A stretch of DNA of 64,000 nucleotides from Acidimicrobiaceae bacterium (GTDB lineage Bacteria > Actinomycetota > Acidimicrobiia > Acidimicrobiales > Ilumatobacteraceae), in the NCBI GenBank assembly GCA_947447175.1, contig CANFIM010000003.1, positions 1 through 64,000 of the forward strand, in the 5' to 3' direction. Position 1 is the stretch's first letter; every line of letters starts with the position of its first letter. Shown piece after piece: positions 18,833 through 28,125 of this stretch. Both the position numbers and the translations under genes were made by a program. The notes under the pieces are model-generated. The model made no database searches and was not told the DNA's origin. It worked only from the letters and a program-made list of their open reading frames with translations.

Positions 18833-19444
18833 ATGCCCTTCCCAAAACGATTGTTGAACGACTACGAATCCATGGTGCTCGACCTGCATCCGCACTGGTG
18901 GTTCTATGGCCCCGAGGCACTGTCGTTAGTTGGCTCAATGGTGCTCACCAGTTTTGTTTTGGGGAAAACATCGGGTGGCCTTGAAACGTTCTTGAAGTAC
19001 CCAAGCTTCGGCATCATTGTGGTGGTAGCTGCGTGGCTAGCTGTCACAGTGGTGAAGTGGCGCACCACGTACTTTGTGGTCACGTCCCATCGTCTGATTT
19101 ATCGCCAAGGGGTGATGGCGCGCGGTGGCATTGAGATTCCGTTGGAAAAAGTGAACAACGTGAACTTCGAGCAAGGCATTTTTGAACGCCTCATTGGGGT
19201 GGGCACCTTGCTGATCGAATCAGGTGGAAAAGATGGCCAACAGCGGTTCACCGATATCGCTCAGCCGGAGTCAGTGCAAAACATCATTCACTCCACCATG
19301 CAGAACCTCACGGCTAGCAATTTCACCTCTGCTCCTTCAGTGCGCAGTGTGGCCACTGAAATCGAGAAATTAGAGGCTCTTCGGGACCGCGGCACCCTCA
19401 CGGACGAGGAATTTGAGGCTCAAAAGCGACGTCTTCTCGGCTGA
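18833..19444 (+). CDS. PH-domain (bPH2/YdbT-like) membrane protein with SHOCT domain
   Basis: TTYFVVTSHRLIYRQGVMARGGIEIPLEKVNNVNFEQGIFERLIGVGTLLIES; C-terminal KLEALRDRGTLTDEEFEAQKRRLLG (SHOCT). Confidence 0.88.
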   Translation: MPFPKRLLNDYESMVLDLHPHWWFYGPEALSLVGSMVLTSFVLGKTSGGLETFLKYPSFGIIVVVAAWLAVTVVKWRTTYFVVTSHRLIYRQGVMARGGIEIPLEKVNNVNFEQGIFERLIGVGTLLIESGGKDGQQRFTDIAQPESVQNIIHSTMQNLTASNFTSAPSVRSVATEIEKLEALRDRGTLTDEEFEAQKRRLLG

Positions 19445-19491
19445 TTCGTCCGCTTTGTCTCAAGGGTGCTGCCACCTGAGAGAATGGTCAA

Positions 19492-20373
19492 ATGGCTCAA
19501 GCACTTTTGCCCTCTGGCGTCAATATTGAATTCGAAACCATGGGCGATGCTTCGCACCCCACCCTGTTGTGGATCATGGGGTTCGGTGCGCAGTTAACTG
19601 CATGGAATGAAGACTTCATGAAGCTCTTTGTTGACCAAGGCTTCCATGTGGTGCGTTTCGACAATCGTGATTGTGGTTTGTCATACAAGCACGATGGCGT
19701 CATGGTTGACACCGACAAAGTTGTGATGGCGGCCATGATGGGCGACACGGCGCCCGAGGTGCCATACACGCTGTCTCATATGGCTGCAGACGCAGCAGGT
19801 GTACTTGATCATCTCGGTATTGAGAAGGCGCACATCATCGGCGCATCAATGGGCGGCATGATCGCGCAAACATTTGCCCTTGAGCACCCGCATCGCACGC
19901 AAAGTCTTGTTTCCATCATGTCGGTCACCGGTGACCTTGCATACGGAACTCCTACGGAAGATGCTTTGGCCGCATTGGTGGCCGCACCACCGCCAGACCG
20001 CGCCGGTTACATCGAGTCAGCCAAGTCATGGTCAATCTGGGGTTCGAAGAAATACTTCGACCTCAATGAGGCACGTGAACGTGCCGGTCGTGAATACGAC
20101 CGCAGCTTCTACCCCGAAGGCACGCATCGTCAGATGGCGGCCATTTATGCGTCGGGTGACCGCAGCGAAGCGCTCACCACACTCAATACGCCAACACTTG
20201 TTATTCATGGCACTGACGACACGTTGCTCACACCATCAGGTGGCGATCGCACGGCTGAACTTATTCCAGGTTCAGTGTTGTTGAAGGTAAAAGACATGGG
20301 TCACGACATGCCACAGCCACTGTGGCCATTGTTTGTTGACGCCATCACTTCACACGCACGTCGCGCGCAATAA
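19492..20373 (+). CDS. Alpha/beta hydrolase
   Basis: HIIGASMGGMIAQTFALEHPHRTQSLVSIMS nucleophile elbow; HGTDDTLLTPSGGDRTAELIPGS; GHDMP. Confidence 0.92.
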   Translation: MAQALLPSGVNIEFETMGDASHPTLLWIMGFGAQLTAWNEDFMKLFVDQGFHVVRFDNRDCGLSYKHDGVMVDTDKVVMAAMMGDTAPEVPYTLSHMAADAAGVLDHLGIEKAHIIGASMGGMIAQTFALEHPHRTQSLVSIMSVTGDLAYGTPTEDALAALVAAPPPDRAGYIESAKSWSIWGSKKYFDLNEARERAGREYDRSFYPEGTHRQMAAIYASGDRSEALTTLNTPTLVIHGTDDTLLTPSGGDRTAELIPGSVLLKVKDMGHDMPQPLWPLFVDAITSHARRAQ

Positions 20374-20409
20374 CGCTCTACTCACTTCACTTACTCAAAG
20401 GGGAACACC

Positions 20410-21561
20410 GTGGCCGGTCCACTCAACGGATACAAGATCATTGAAATTGCAGGCATCGGACCAGGTCCGTTTGCCGCAATGTTGTTGTCAGACATGGGAG
20501 CCGAAGTGATTCGCGTAGACCGTGCGCAAGCAGTGCGCGGTCCAGCACCTGACACTGCCGCAGGTGATATTTCACTGCGCGGTCGCAAGAACATTGCACT
20601 TGACCTCAAGAACCCTGAAGGCGTTGAGGCATTGTTGCAATTGGTGGAATCAGCAGATGCCCTCATTGAAGGATTCCGCCCTGGCGTGATGGAACGTCTT
20701 GGCGTTGGTCCTGATGTGTGTTTGGCACGCAACCCCAAGTTGGTGTTCGGTCGTATGACGGGTTGGGGTCAAGAAGGCATGTATGCAAATGCAGCTGGTC
20801 ATGACATCAACTACATCGCGCTTGCTGGTTCTCTTGCGCATTTCGCACGTGCAGGCGGACAGCCAACACCACCACTCAACATGGTGGGCGACTTTGGCGG
20901 CGGCGGCATGTTCCTTGCATATGGCGTTGTATGCGGAATTCTCGAAGCAGTGAAGAGTGGCAAGGGTCAAGTGTGTGACACTGCCATGGTTGATGGCACC
21001 GCAGTACTCATGACCATGTTCTGGTCAATGATGTCGTCAGGCATCTTCAACGAAAATGCACCTGGTACAAACCTTCTCGACACCGGTGCGCACTTCTATG
21101 ACACCTTCGAATGCAAAGACGGCAAGTGGGTATCGCTGGGCTCCATCGAGCCTCAGTTCTATGCAGAATTGTTGAAGCTCACGGGCCTTGAAGGCGATCC
21201 TGAATTTGCGAAGCAAATGGATTCATCTATGTGGCCACACCTCAAGACTCGCTTGCAAGATGTGATGAAGCAGAAGACGCAAGCTGAGTGGTGCGACATT
21301 ATGGAAGCAACCGATGTGTGCTTCGCCCCAGTTCTCACCATGACCGAGGCAGCCAAGCATCGACACAACGTAGAGCGCAAAACATTCATTGAAGTTGCTG
21401 GGAAAACTCAACCAGCACCAGCGCCACGTTTCTCACGCACAGTTCCTGAAGTGACGCAGGTGCCAGCACACGCTGGTCAGCACACTGCTGAGGTTTTGAA
21501 TGCATGGGGCGTGAAGAATGTTGATGCACTTCTTGCCAGCGGCGCAGCGAAGCAGGCATAA
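20410..21561 (+). CDS. CaiB/BaiF CoA-transferase family, alpha-methylacyl-CoA racemase-like
   Basis: GTG start. AGPLNGYKIIEIAGIGPGPFAAMLLSDMGAEVIRVDRA; GRKNIALDLKNPEG; GMYANAAGHDINYIALAGSL (MCR/AMACR-like). Confidence 0.92.
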   Translation: MAGPLNGYKIIEIAGIGPGPFAAMLLSDMGAEVIRVDRAQAVRGPAPDTAAGDISLRGRKNIALDLKNPEGVEALLQLVESADALIEGFRPGVMERLGVGPDVCLARNPKLVFGRMTGWGQEGMYANAAGHDINYIALAGSLAHFARAGGQPTPPLNMVGDFGGGGMFLAYGVVCGILEAVKSGKGQVCDTAMVDGTAVLMTMFWSMMSSGIFNENAPGTNLLDTGAHFYDTFECKDGKWVSLGSIEPQFYAELLKLTGLEGDPEFAKQMDSSMWPHLKTRLQDVMKQKTQAEWCDIMEATDVCFAPVLTMTEAAKHRHNVERKTFIEVAGKTQPAPAPRFSRTVPEVTQVPAHAGQHTAEVLNAWGVKNVDALLASGAAKQA

Positions 21562-21564
21562 CGA

Positions 21565-22362
21565 GTGGCAACTCTTGTTTGTTTTCATGCCCACCCTGAT
21601 GACGAGTGCATCGGCACAGGTGGCACCATTGCGCGCGCATCCGCAGAAGGACACCGCGTAGTTCTGGTTGTTGCCACCAACGGTGACCACGGCGAATTAA
21701 CCGAAGGCATCACCACACCGGAACAACTGGTTGTTCGTCGTCGTGAGGAAACTCTTGCATCTGCTGCAACCTTGGGTGTTCATCGCGTTGAATGGCTTGG
21801 CTACAACGACAGCGGCATGACTGGCTGGGAGCAAAACACTGCACCGGGCGCATTCTGCAATGCCTCGCTTGTCGAAGCTGCGCACAAACTTGCAGCAATT
21901 CTCAAGGAAGAAAACGCTGACGTGCTCACCACATATGACTGGCACGGCGGCTACGGCCACCCTGACCACATCATGGTGCACAAGGTGGGTCATCGTGCCG
22001 CAGAGTTATTCCCATCAGTGCGTGTTCTTGAAGGCACCATGAATCGCGACCAAATTCGTCGCGGTATTGAAGCAGCACGAGCAGCCGGACTCATGGGTCC
22101 CGACGAAGGTTTCAATGTTGACGGACCTGCAGACGATGGCAACCCCATGGGTTCCCTCGAATCAGAAATCAACATCAAAGTAAATGTGCGTGAGTTCGCA
22201 ATGAAGAAGCGTGATGCAATGAAGTGTCATGCAAGTCAACTCACCGACAGCAGCTTCTTCATGCAGATGCCTGATGAGAGATTCGTTGAACAGTTTGGCA
22301 ATGAGTGGTTTATTGAGCCGGGCAACAACGCAGCAATGCGTGAGGGTTGGATCTTCGAATGA
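21565..22362 (+). CDS. PIG-L/LmbE-family deacetylase (mycothiol conjugate amidase-like)
   Basis: VCFHAHPDDECIGTGGTIARASAEGHRVVLVVATNGDHGE; YDWHGGYGHPDHIMVHKVGHRA. Confidence 0.93.
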   Translation: MATLVCFHAHPDDECIGTGGTIARASAEGHRVVLVVATNGDHGELTEGITTPEQLVVRRREETLASAATLGVHRVEWLGYNDSGMTGWEQNTAPGAFCNASLVEAAHKLAAILKEENADVLTTYDWHGGYGHPDHIMVHKVGHRAAELFPSVRVLEGTMNRDQIRRGIEAARAAGLMGPDEGFNVDGPADDGNPMGSLESEINIKVNVREFAMKKRDAMKCHASQLTDSSFFMQMPDERFVEQFGNEWFIEPGNNAAMREGWIFE

Positions 22363-22928
22363 GCCGCATCTACATGGTGCGTCACGGTCGCGCCGCAGCT
22401 GGTTGGAACGTTGACCCCGACCCTGCACTCGACGAACAAGGTCGCAGTCAATCGCTGGCTGTGGCTTCGAAACTGTCACCACTTGGTCCGTTGCCTGTAA
22501 TGAGCAGTCCGTTGTTACGTTGCCAACAAACCGCATTCCCATTGGCAACAGCGTGGAAGCAAGAAGTCACGATTGAGCCAATGGTGGGGGAGATACCTTC
22601 GCCCGAGGGATATTCGCTGGAGACCCGTAGTGAATGGTTGCGCGCCGCCATGGCCACCACGTGGAGCGCAGTAGCGCAAGAATCTGGCGCGCATTACGCC
22701 GAGTATCACGCCAACATTGCAAAGACAGTGGCATCGCTCACCACCGACACGGTGATCTTCAGTCACTTCATTGCCATCAACGCGGTGATTGGCGCAGCCA
22801 CTAATGACGACCGTGTACTTATTCACCATCTCGAGAACTGTTCGGTCAGTGTGTTTGACACCGATGGGGCAGGCGGGCTGACACTGGTAGAGGTTGGCGG
22901 CGAAGACGTCAATACTCTCGTCCGTTAG
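22359..22928 (+). CDS. Histidine phosphatase (phosphoglycerate mutase-like) family protein
   Basis: MSRIYMVRHGRAAAGWN, LDEQGRSQSLAVASKL. ATGA overlap with the upstream gene. Confidence 0.9.
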   Translation: MSRIYMVRHGRAAAGWNVDPDPALDEQGRSQSLAVASKLSPLGPLPVMSSPLLRCQQTAFPLATAWKQEVTIEPMVGEIPSPEGYSLETRSEWLRAAMATTWSAVAQESGAHYAEYHANIAKTVASLTTDTVIFSHFIAINAVIGAATNDDRVLIHHLENCSVSVFDTDGAGGLTLVEVGGEDVNTLVR

Positions 22929-22961
22929 TCCCTAGCAATCACCGCAGAGTAGATTCGTTTC

Positions 22962-23330
22962 GTGCTCAGTCTTTTGCTTGTTGACATCCACAAATCGTGG
23001 GCGTGGGTGGCCATTCTGAGCAATGCCTTTGCTGGCCTCTGGGCACTCGGTGCTCACAAGATCACCCCGTTGCGCACTCGCGCGCTCTGGTGGTTCACCG
23101 GTGCAGCTGAGTTCTCCATTTTCATTCAGGTAGCCCTTGGTGTCGCGCTGGTGAACAAGGGGCACGTGTTCAAGCAGTTCCACGCGTTCTACGGATTTGT
23201 GGCCATCATGGCAATCGCCATTGTCTACTCGTACCGCCACCAACTCAAGAGTCGGGTGTACCTGCTGTACGGATTCGGAGGGCTCTTCTTCATGGGTCTC
23301 GGAATTCGTGCAATGCTTGTTGGTCAGTAA
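22962..23330 (+). CDS. Integral membrane protein of unknown function
   Basis: 122 aa, four hydrophobic segments, GTG start. Confidence 0.75.
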   Translation: MLSLLLVDIHKSWAWVAILSNAFAGLWALGAHKITPLRTRALWWFTGAAEFSIFIQVALGVALVNKGHVFKQFHAFYGFVAIMAIAIVYSYRHQLKSRVYLLYGFGGLFFMGLGIRAMLVGQ

Positions 23331-23360
23331 CTGTTTCAGTAACTACCAAGGGGGAATCGC

Positions 23361-23984
23361 ATGGCGCGATTAAGAGAAGTGTCTCGTGCACAAGCAAGCG
23401 GTCTTGTATTGACGATGTACAACATGTTGTTTGGAGATCGCGACCCAGTGGTGGAACGCGGTACCGCTACCGGCACACCTGGTGACTGGTGGACAGTGTT
23501 TGCATTAGTGCCCGAAGTCTTCGAACACTCGGTGAAGGGCTTTGCGCTATATCAAAATCCCGAGCGCATTCTCAGCCCACAATTGCGTGAGCTCGGCATG
23601 ACGCGTTGTGGCTGGGCTCGTCAAAGCTTGTTTGTGTACTCGCAGCATTGCAAAAGTTGTCGCAGTGCCAATATTCCCGAGGAAAAGATTGAGGCCATTC
23701 CTCATTGGGAAGTAGCAACGTGTTTCGAACCAGCAGAACGTGCAGTTCTCGCATACACCGATGCGCTTGTGTACGACGGTGGGCGAGTAGCCGATGGTGT
23801 TTTTGCCGAATTAAAGAAGCACCTCAGCGATGAAGAGATTCTGGAGTTCACCTACATCATCAGCATGTACGAAATGCATGCAGTGATGAGTCGCGCGCTC
23901 AAAGTTGAATTTGATGACGTGGAAGAACGTATGAAAGAAGTTGACGGCCCCGACGGCCCACGCATGGCACTCAAAGTTCGCTAA
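23361..23984 (+). CDS. Carboxymuconolactone decarboxylase / AhpD-like family protein
   Basis: SPQLRELGMTRCGWARQSLFVYSQHCKSCRSANIPEEKIEAIPHWE, ERAVLAYTDALVYDGGRVADGVFAELKKHLSDEEILEFTYIISMYEM. Confidence 0.85.
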   Translation: MARLREVSRAQASGLVLTMYNMLFGDRDPVVERGTATGTPGDWWTVFALVPEVFEHSVKGFALYQNPERILSPQLRELGMTRCGWARQSLFVYSQHCKSCRSANIPEEKIEAIPHWEVATCFEPAERAVLAYTDALVYDGGRVADGVFAELKKHLSDEEILEFTYIISMYEMHAVMSRALKVEFDDVEERMKEVDGPDGPRMALKVR

Positions 23985-23999
23985 GTCGCAACAAACAAA

Positions 24000-24034
24000 A
24001 GAGCCCCCGCACCAAAGTGCGAGGGCTCTTTTTC
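24000..24034. terminator. Rho-independent terminator between convergent genes
   Basis: agagcccccgcac-caaa-gtgcgagggctct followed by TTTT. Confidence 0.85.
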
Positions 24035-24046
24035 GTTTCTAACGAA

Positions 24047-25837
24047 TTAGGCGAATGCCTTCTCAAGTTCTGTGAGTTTGGCTGCAAGTGCTGCTGGCAA
24101 CTTGCCGCCGAACTGTGCGTAGTGATCCTTGATTTGTGGAATGGCTGACTTCCAGCCATCAACATCAACCGAGAGAATTGTCTCAAGGTCGCCCATATTT
24201 ACATCGAGACCATTGATGTCGATGTCTGATGGTGCAGGCAAGTAACCGATGTCGGTCTTGTGTGCGTTTGCCTTGCCGTCAACACGGTCGAAGATCCACT
24301 TGAGCACGCGGCTGTTCTCTCCGTAGCCAGGCCACATGAACTTGCCGTCTTCGTCACGACGGAACCAGTTCACGAAGAAAATCTTCGGAAGGTTCTCGCT
24401 CTTGGTGGCTGCGCCAACCTTGAGCCAGTGACCGAAGTAGTCGGCCATGTTGTAACCGCAGAACGGAAGCATTGCCATGGGGTCGAAGCGAAGGTTGCCC
24501 ACTGCGCCAGCCTGAGCAGCTGTGGTTTCCGAGGCCATGATCGAACCAAGGAACACGCCGTGATCCCAATCGAATGCTTCGGTGACCAAAGGAACTGTGG
24601 TGCGACGACGTCCGCCGAACAAGATTGCCGAGATGGGCACGCCTGCTGGGTCTTCCCATTCAGGTGCAATACATGGGCACTGCGATGCAGGTGCGGTGAA
24701 GCGTGCGTTTGCGTGTGCAGCAACTTCGGTGGACTCTGGGGTCCACTGGTTGCCCTTCCAGTCGGTTGCACGTGCTGGTGGAGTGTCGCTCATGCCTTCC
24801 CACCACACGTCACCTTCAGAGGTGAGTGCTGTGTTGGTGAACAATGAGTTGCCCCACAGTGTTTCCATTGCGTTTGCGTTGGTGTCGTACCCGGTGCCAG
24901 GTGCAACGCCGAAGAAACCAGCTTCAGGGTTGATGGCGTACAAGCGGCCGTCTTCACCGAACTTCATCCAGCAAATGTCGTCACCAATTGTTTCGGCCTT
25001 CCAGCCTGGAATGGTGGGAACAAGCATGGCGAGGTTTGTCTTGCCACATGCCGATGGGAATGCCGCAGCGATGTACTTCGATTCGCCTGCAGGGTTGGTG
25101 AGCTTGAGAATGAGCATGTGTTCTGCTAGCCAGCCTGCATCGCGAGCCATGACCGAAGCGATACGAAGCGCGAAGCACTTCTTACCCAACAATGCGTTGC
25201 CGCCGTATCCCGAGCCATACGAAAGAATTTCGCGGGTCTCTGGGAAGTGAACGATGTACTTGTTGTCGGGGTTGCATGGCCATGAAGAATCCTTCTGGCC
25301 TGGTGCAAGGGGAGCGCCCACTGAGTGAACACAAGGCACCCAGTCGTTGTTGGCGAGAACATCAAGTGCGCCTTGGCCCATACGGGTCATGATGCGCATG
25401 CTCACAGCAACGTATGCGCTGTCGGTGAGCTGTACACCAATGTGCGCGATAGGTGAACCAAGGGGTCCCATTGAGAAAGGAACCACGTACATGGTGCGAC
25501 CCTTCATGGCGCCCTTGTACAACGAATTCATTTCTGCGCGCATCTCAGATGGTTCGCGCCAGTTGTTGTTAGGGCCAGCGTCTGATTCGTTTGCTGAACA
25601 AATGAATGTGCGATCTTCTACGCGTGCAACGTCGCCTGGGTCAGAGTGTGCCCAGTAACTGTTGGGACGCTTTGCTTCATCAAGTTTGGTGAAGGTTCCG
25701 GCATCAACGAGTGTCTGGCACAAGGCCTCGTATTCGTCGGCGGATCCGTCACACCAGTAGATGGATTCGGGCTGAAGAATTTCTGCCCAATCGTTCACCC
25801 ATTGTTGAAGACGGGTGTTACCGGTGCTTGCAGCCAT
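24047..25837 (-). CDS. pckG: Phosphoenolpyruvate carboxykinase (GTP)
   Basis: Start at [128 protein letters not shown]. Confidence 0.97.
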   Translation of the reverse strand: MAASTGNTRLQQWVNDWAEILQPESIYWCDGSADEYEALCQTLVDAGTFTKLDEAKRPNSYWAHSDPGDVARVEDRTFICSANESDAGPNNNWREPSEMRAEMNSLYKGAMKGRTMYVVPFSMGPLGSPIAHIGVQLTDSAYVAVSMRIMTRMGQGALDVLANNDWVPCVHSVGAPLAPGQKDSSWPCNPDNKYIVHFPETREILSYGSGYGGNALLGKKCFALRIASVMARDAGWLAEHMLILKLTNPAGESKYIAAAFPSACGKTNLAMLVPTIPGWKAETIGDDICWMKFGEDGRLYAINPEAGFFGVAPGTGYDTNANAMETLWGNSLFTNTALTSEGDVWWEGMSDTPPARATDWKGNQWTPESTEVAAHANARFTAPASQCPCIAPEWEDPAGVPISAILFGGRRRTTVPLVTEAFDWDHGVFLGSIMASETTAAQAGAVGNLRFDPMAMLPFCGYNMADYFGHWLKVGAATKSENLPKIFFVNWFRRDEDGKFMWPGYGENSRVLKWIFDRVDGKANAHKTDIGYLPAPSDIDINGLDVNMGDLETILSVDVDGWKSAIPQIKDHYAQFGGKLPAALAAKLTELEKAFA

Positions 25838-25905
25838 GTGTTGACCTCTTGTGTGCGGTGGCGGGTAAAGAAAGTGCGCACGAATGCGCAACCCAAACCT
25901 TAGGG

Positions 25906-26127
25906 CTAAACGCCCGGTGTACCCATATCCGACTCAGACCCAAGGCTGAGACAAGTGGCACGACCTGCGTCGTCGAGGGTGAATACAACACGCTGGCCTT
26001 GGCGCAGCATGCGGAAAATGGAGCCCTCGAGCGCATTGGCCGCAAGGGAGTATTCGGCGAGATTGGTGTCGCAAACGATGACGCCATCACCAGAGGTGGG
26101 GTCGTATGCCTTGATAACGCCTTGCAT
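25906..26127 (-). CDS. Small cold-shock/OB-fold-like protein
   Basis: Start at [73 protein letters not shown] (73 aa). Confidence 0.7.
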   Translation of the reverse strand: MQGVIKAYDPTSGDGVIVCDTNLAEYSLAANALEGSIFRMLRQGQRVVFTLDDAGRATCLSLGSESDMGTPGV

Positions 26128-26138
26128 GGCGATTGGCC

Positions 26139-26333
26139 TTAGCGTCCGGCCTTGACGACTTTGCCCGACTTGATGCATGCGGTGCATGCATAGACGCGGC
26201 GAGGTGAGCCTTTAACAATGGCACGAACGCGCTGGATATTTGGGCTCCAACGGCGCTTGGTACGGACGTGTGAGTGAGACACTGACATGCCCCAAGATGG
26301 GCCCTTGCCACAAACTTCGCAAACTGCAGCCAT
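26139..26333 (-). CDS. rpmB: 50S ribosomal protein L28
   Basis: MAAVCEVCGKGPSWGMSVSHSHVRTKRRWSPNIQRVRAIVKGSPRRVYACTACIKSGKVVKAGR. Confidence 0.97.
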   Translation of the reverse strand: MAAVCEVCGKGPSWGMSVSHSHVRTKRRWSPNIQRVRAIVKGSPRRVYACTACIKSGKVVKAGR

Positions 26334-26442
26334 GTTGAGATCCTCTTCGTGATGCGGAACCCTCTGGCTCCGAACGCAGAGATAAAAACTACCAGCGAGA
26401 CCAAAGCGACCCCAACCGCCAGAGGAAAGTAACCTCAGAACC

Positions 26443-28125
26443 GTGGCAAAGCTGGAGCGACTAGGGGCAGAAGATCTTCGACGGACCGTCGTGACCTTCC
26501 GAGACGCCATGAAGGCCCATGCCCCTGGCATCAACCGCCTCAACGTTTATCCAGTACCCGATGGGGATACCGGCACCAATATGGCTCGCACGCTCGATGC
26601 CGTGGTGGCTGAGTTGGACAGTGCTGCCCCCGAGATGCAGCCCACCTGCCAGGCCATTAGTCATGGGTCCCTCATGGGTGCCCGCGGCAACAGTGGCGTC
26701 ATTCTCAGCCAAATTCTTCGCGGACTGGCCGGAACCATCAGCGAAGTGAAAGACGGTTCGGCCACCGCAGCCCAAATTGCCGACGCCTTAAAGAAGGCAT
26801 CAGCCGCCGCATACGAGGCAGTTCTCAAGCCCATCGAAGGCACCATTCTTACTGTGGTGCGCGAAGCCGCCGACGGTGCGGCAGTGGCGGCAACGGGTGG
26901 CGCAACGTTGTCAGCCACGTTGCAAGCAGCTCGTGTTGCAGGTCGCGATGCACTTGCACGCACACCCGACATGTTGCCTGTGTTGAAAGATGCCGGCGTT
27001 GTTGATGCTGGTGGCGCAGGCTTTTTACTTTTGCTCGACTCTGCCATTCACGTTGTTGATGGCGAGCCAATGCCCGAACCAGACGAATCTGCTGGTCCGT
27101 CAGTTGAACAATTCGAAGCTGTTGCAAAGCGTCATCACGAAGACGGCACCGTTGACGTGAGCGAACTTCGATACGAAGTGATGTTCTTGCTTGATCTCAA
27201 TGATGCAAAGTCGTCCGACTTCAAACAAGCGTGGGGATCCATTGGTGATTCCATTGTTGTGGTGGGTGGTGACGGTTTGTACAACTGCCACATTCATACC
27301 AACGACATTGGCGCCGCAATCGAAGCGCCGTTGCTCTTGGGTGGTCGCCCCAAGCAAATTCGCGTGACCGATCTTTTTGAAGAAGTGTCAGAAGAGCACG
27401 CAGCACGCGAAGCCGAACTTGGCGCACCAATTACATCGCGCACTCATACGTCATCGCTTCCGCCGGTCACGTGCGCCGTTGTGGCCGTTGCAAGTGGTGA
27501 TGGACTTGCCGAACTATTTGGTCAACTCGGTGTGCACGGTGTTATCTCGGGTGGCCAAACACTCAACCCATCAACGGCTGAGTTGTTAGCTGCCGTTGAA
27601 CGAATGAATGCGCGCCAAGTCATCATTCTTCCGAACAACAAGAACATCATTCCGGTGGCCAAGCAGATTGATGCGCTCACCACAAAAGATGTGCGTGTTG
27701 TGCCTACATGTTCCATGCCCGAAGCACTTGCCGCATTGGTGAACTATGACCCCGAGGCGTCTGCTGAATCAAATGCTCGTGGCATGACAACTGCGGCCGA
27801 GTCAATGGCCACTGGCGAAATTACCCAAGCAGTGCGCGATACGAACTCTGATGCGGGCCAGGTCACTGAGGGCGACTGGATTGGCATTGTGCGTGGAGAT
27901 GGCATTGTGTCTATCGCTGGCACTTTGGTTACTTCTGCAACACAACTGCTCGACCACCTCATTGATGATTCGCGCGAATTGCTCACCATTGTCACTGGTG
28001 TTGATGCAACAGCAGCACACACCGACCAGATCTCTGCGTGGGTGTCAGAGAATCGTCCCGATGTGGCGGTTGAAGTGCATGTGGGCGGTCAGCCCTTGTA
28101 TCCATATTTGTTTGGCGTTGAGTAG
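26443..28125 (+). CDS. DAK2 (DhaL) domain protein, FakA/YloV-like fatty-acid kinase family
   Basis: GTG start. GINRLNVYPVPDGDTGTNMARTLDAVV, GARGNSGVILSQILRGLA, DAGVVDAGGAGFLLLLDS. Located rpmB-fakA-recG. Confidence 0.93.
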   Translation: MAKLERLGAEDLRRTVVTFRDAMKAHAPGINRLNVYPVPDGDTGTNMARTLDAVVAELDSAAPEMQPTCQAISHGSLMGARGNSGVILSQILRGLAGTISEVKDGSATAAQIADALKKASAAAYEAVLKPIEGTILTVVREAADGAAVAATGGATLSATLQAARVAGRDALARTPDMLPVLKDAGVVDAGGAGFLLLLDSAIHVVDGEPMPEPDESAGPSVEQFEAVAKRHHEDGTVDVSELRYEVMFLLDLNDAKSSDFKQAWGSIGDSIVVVGGDGLYNCHIHTNDIGAAIEAPLLLGGRPKQIRVTDLFEEVSEEHAAREAELGAPITSRTHTSSLPPVTCAVVAVASGDGLAELFGQLGVHGVISGGQTLNPSTAELLAAVERMNARQVIILPNNKNIIPVAKQIDALTTKDVRVVPTCSMPEALAALVNYDPEASAESNARGMTTAAESMATGEITQAVRDTNSDAGQVTEGDWIGIVRGDGIVSIAGTLVTSATQLLDHLIDDSRELLTIVTGVDATAAHTDQISAWVSENRPDVAVEVHVGGQPLYPYLFGVE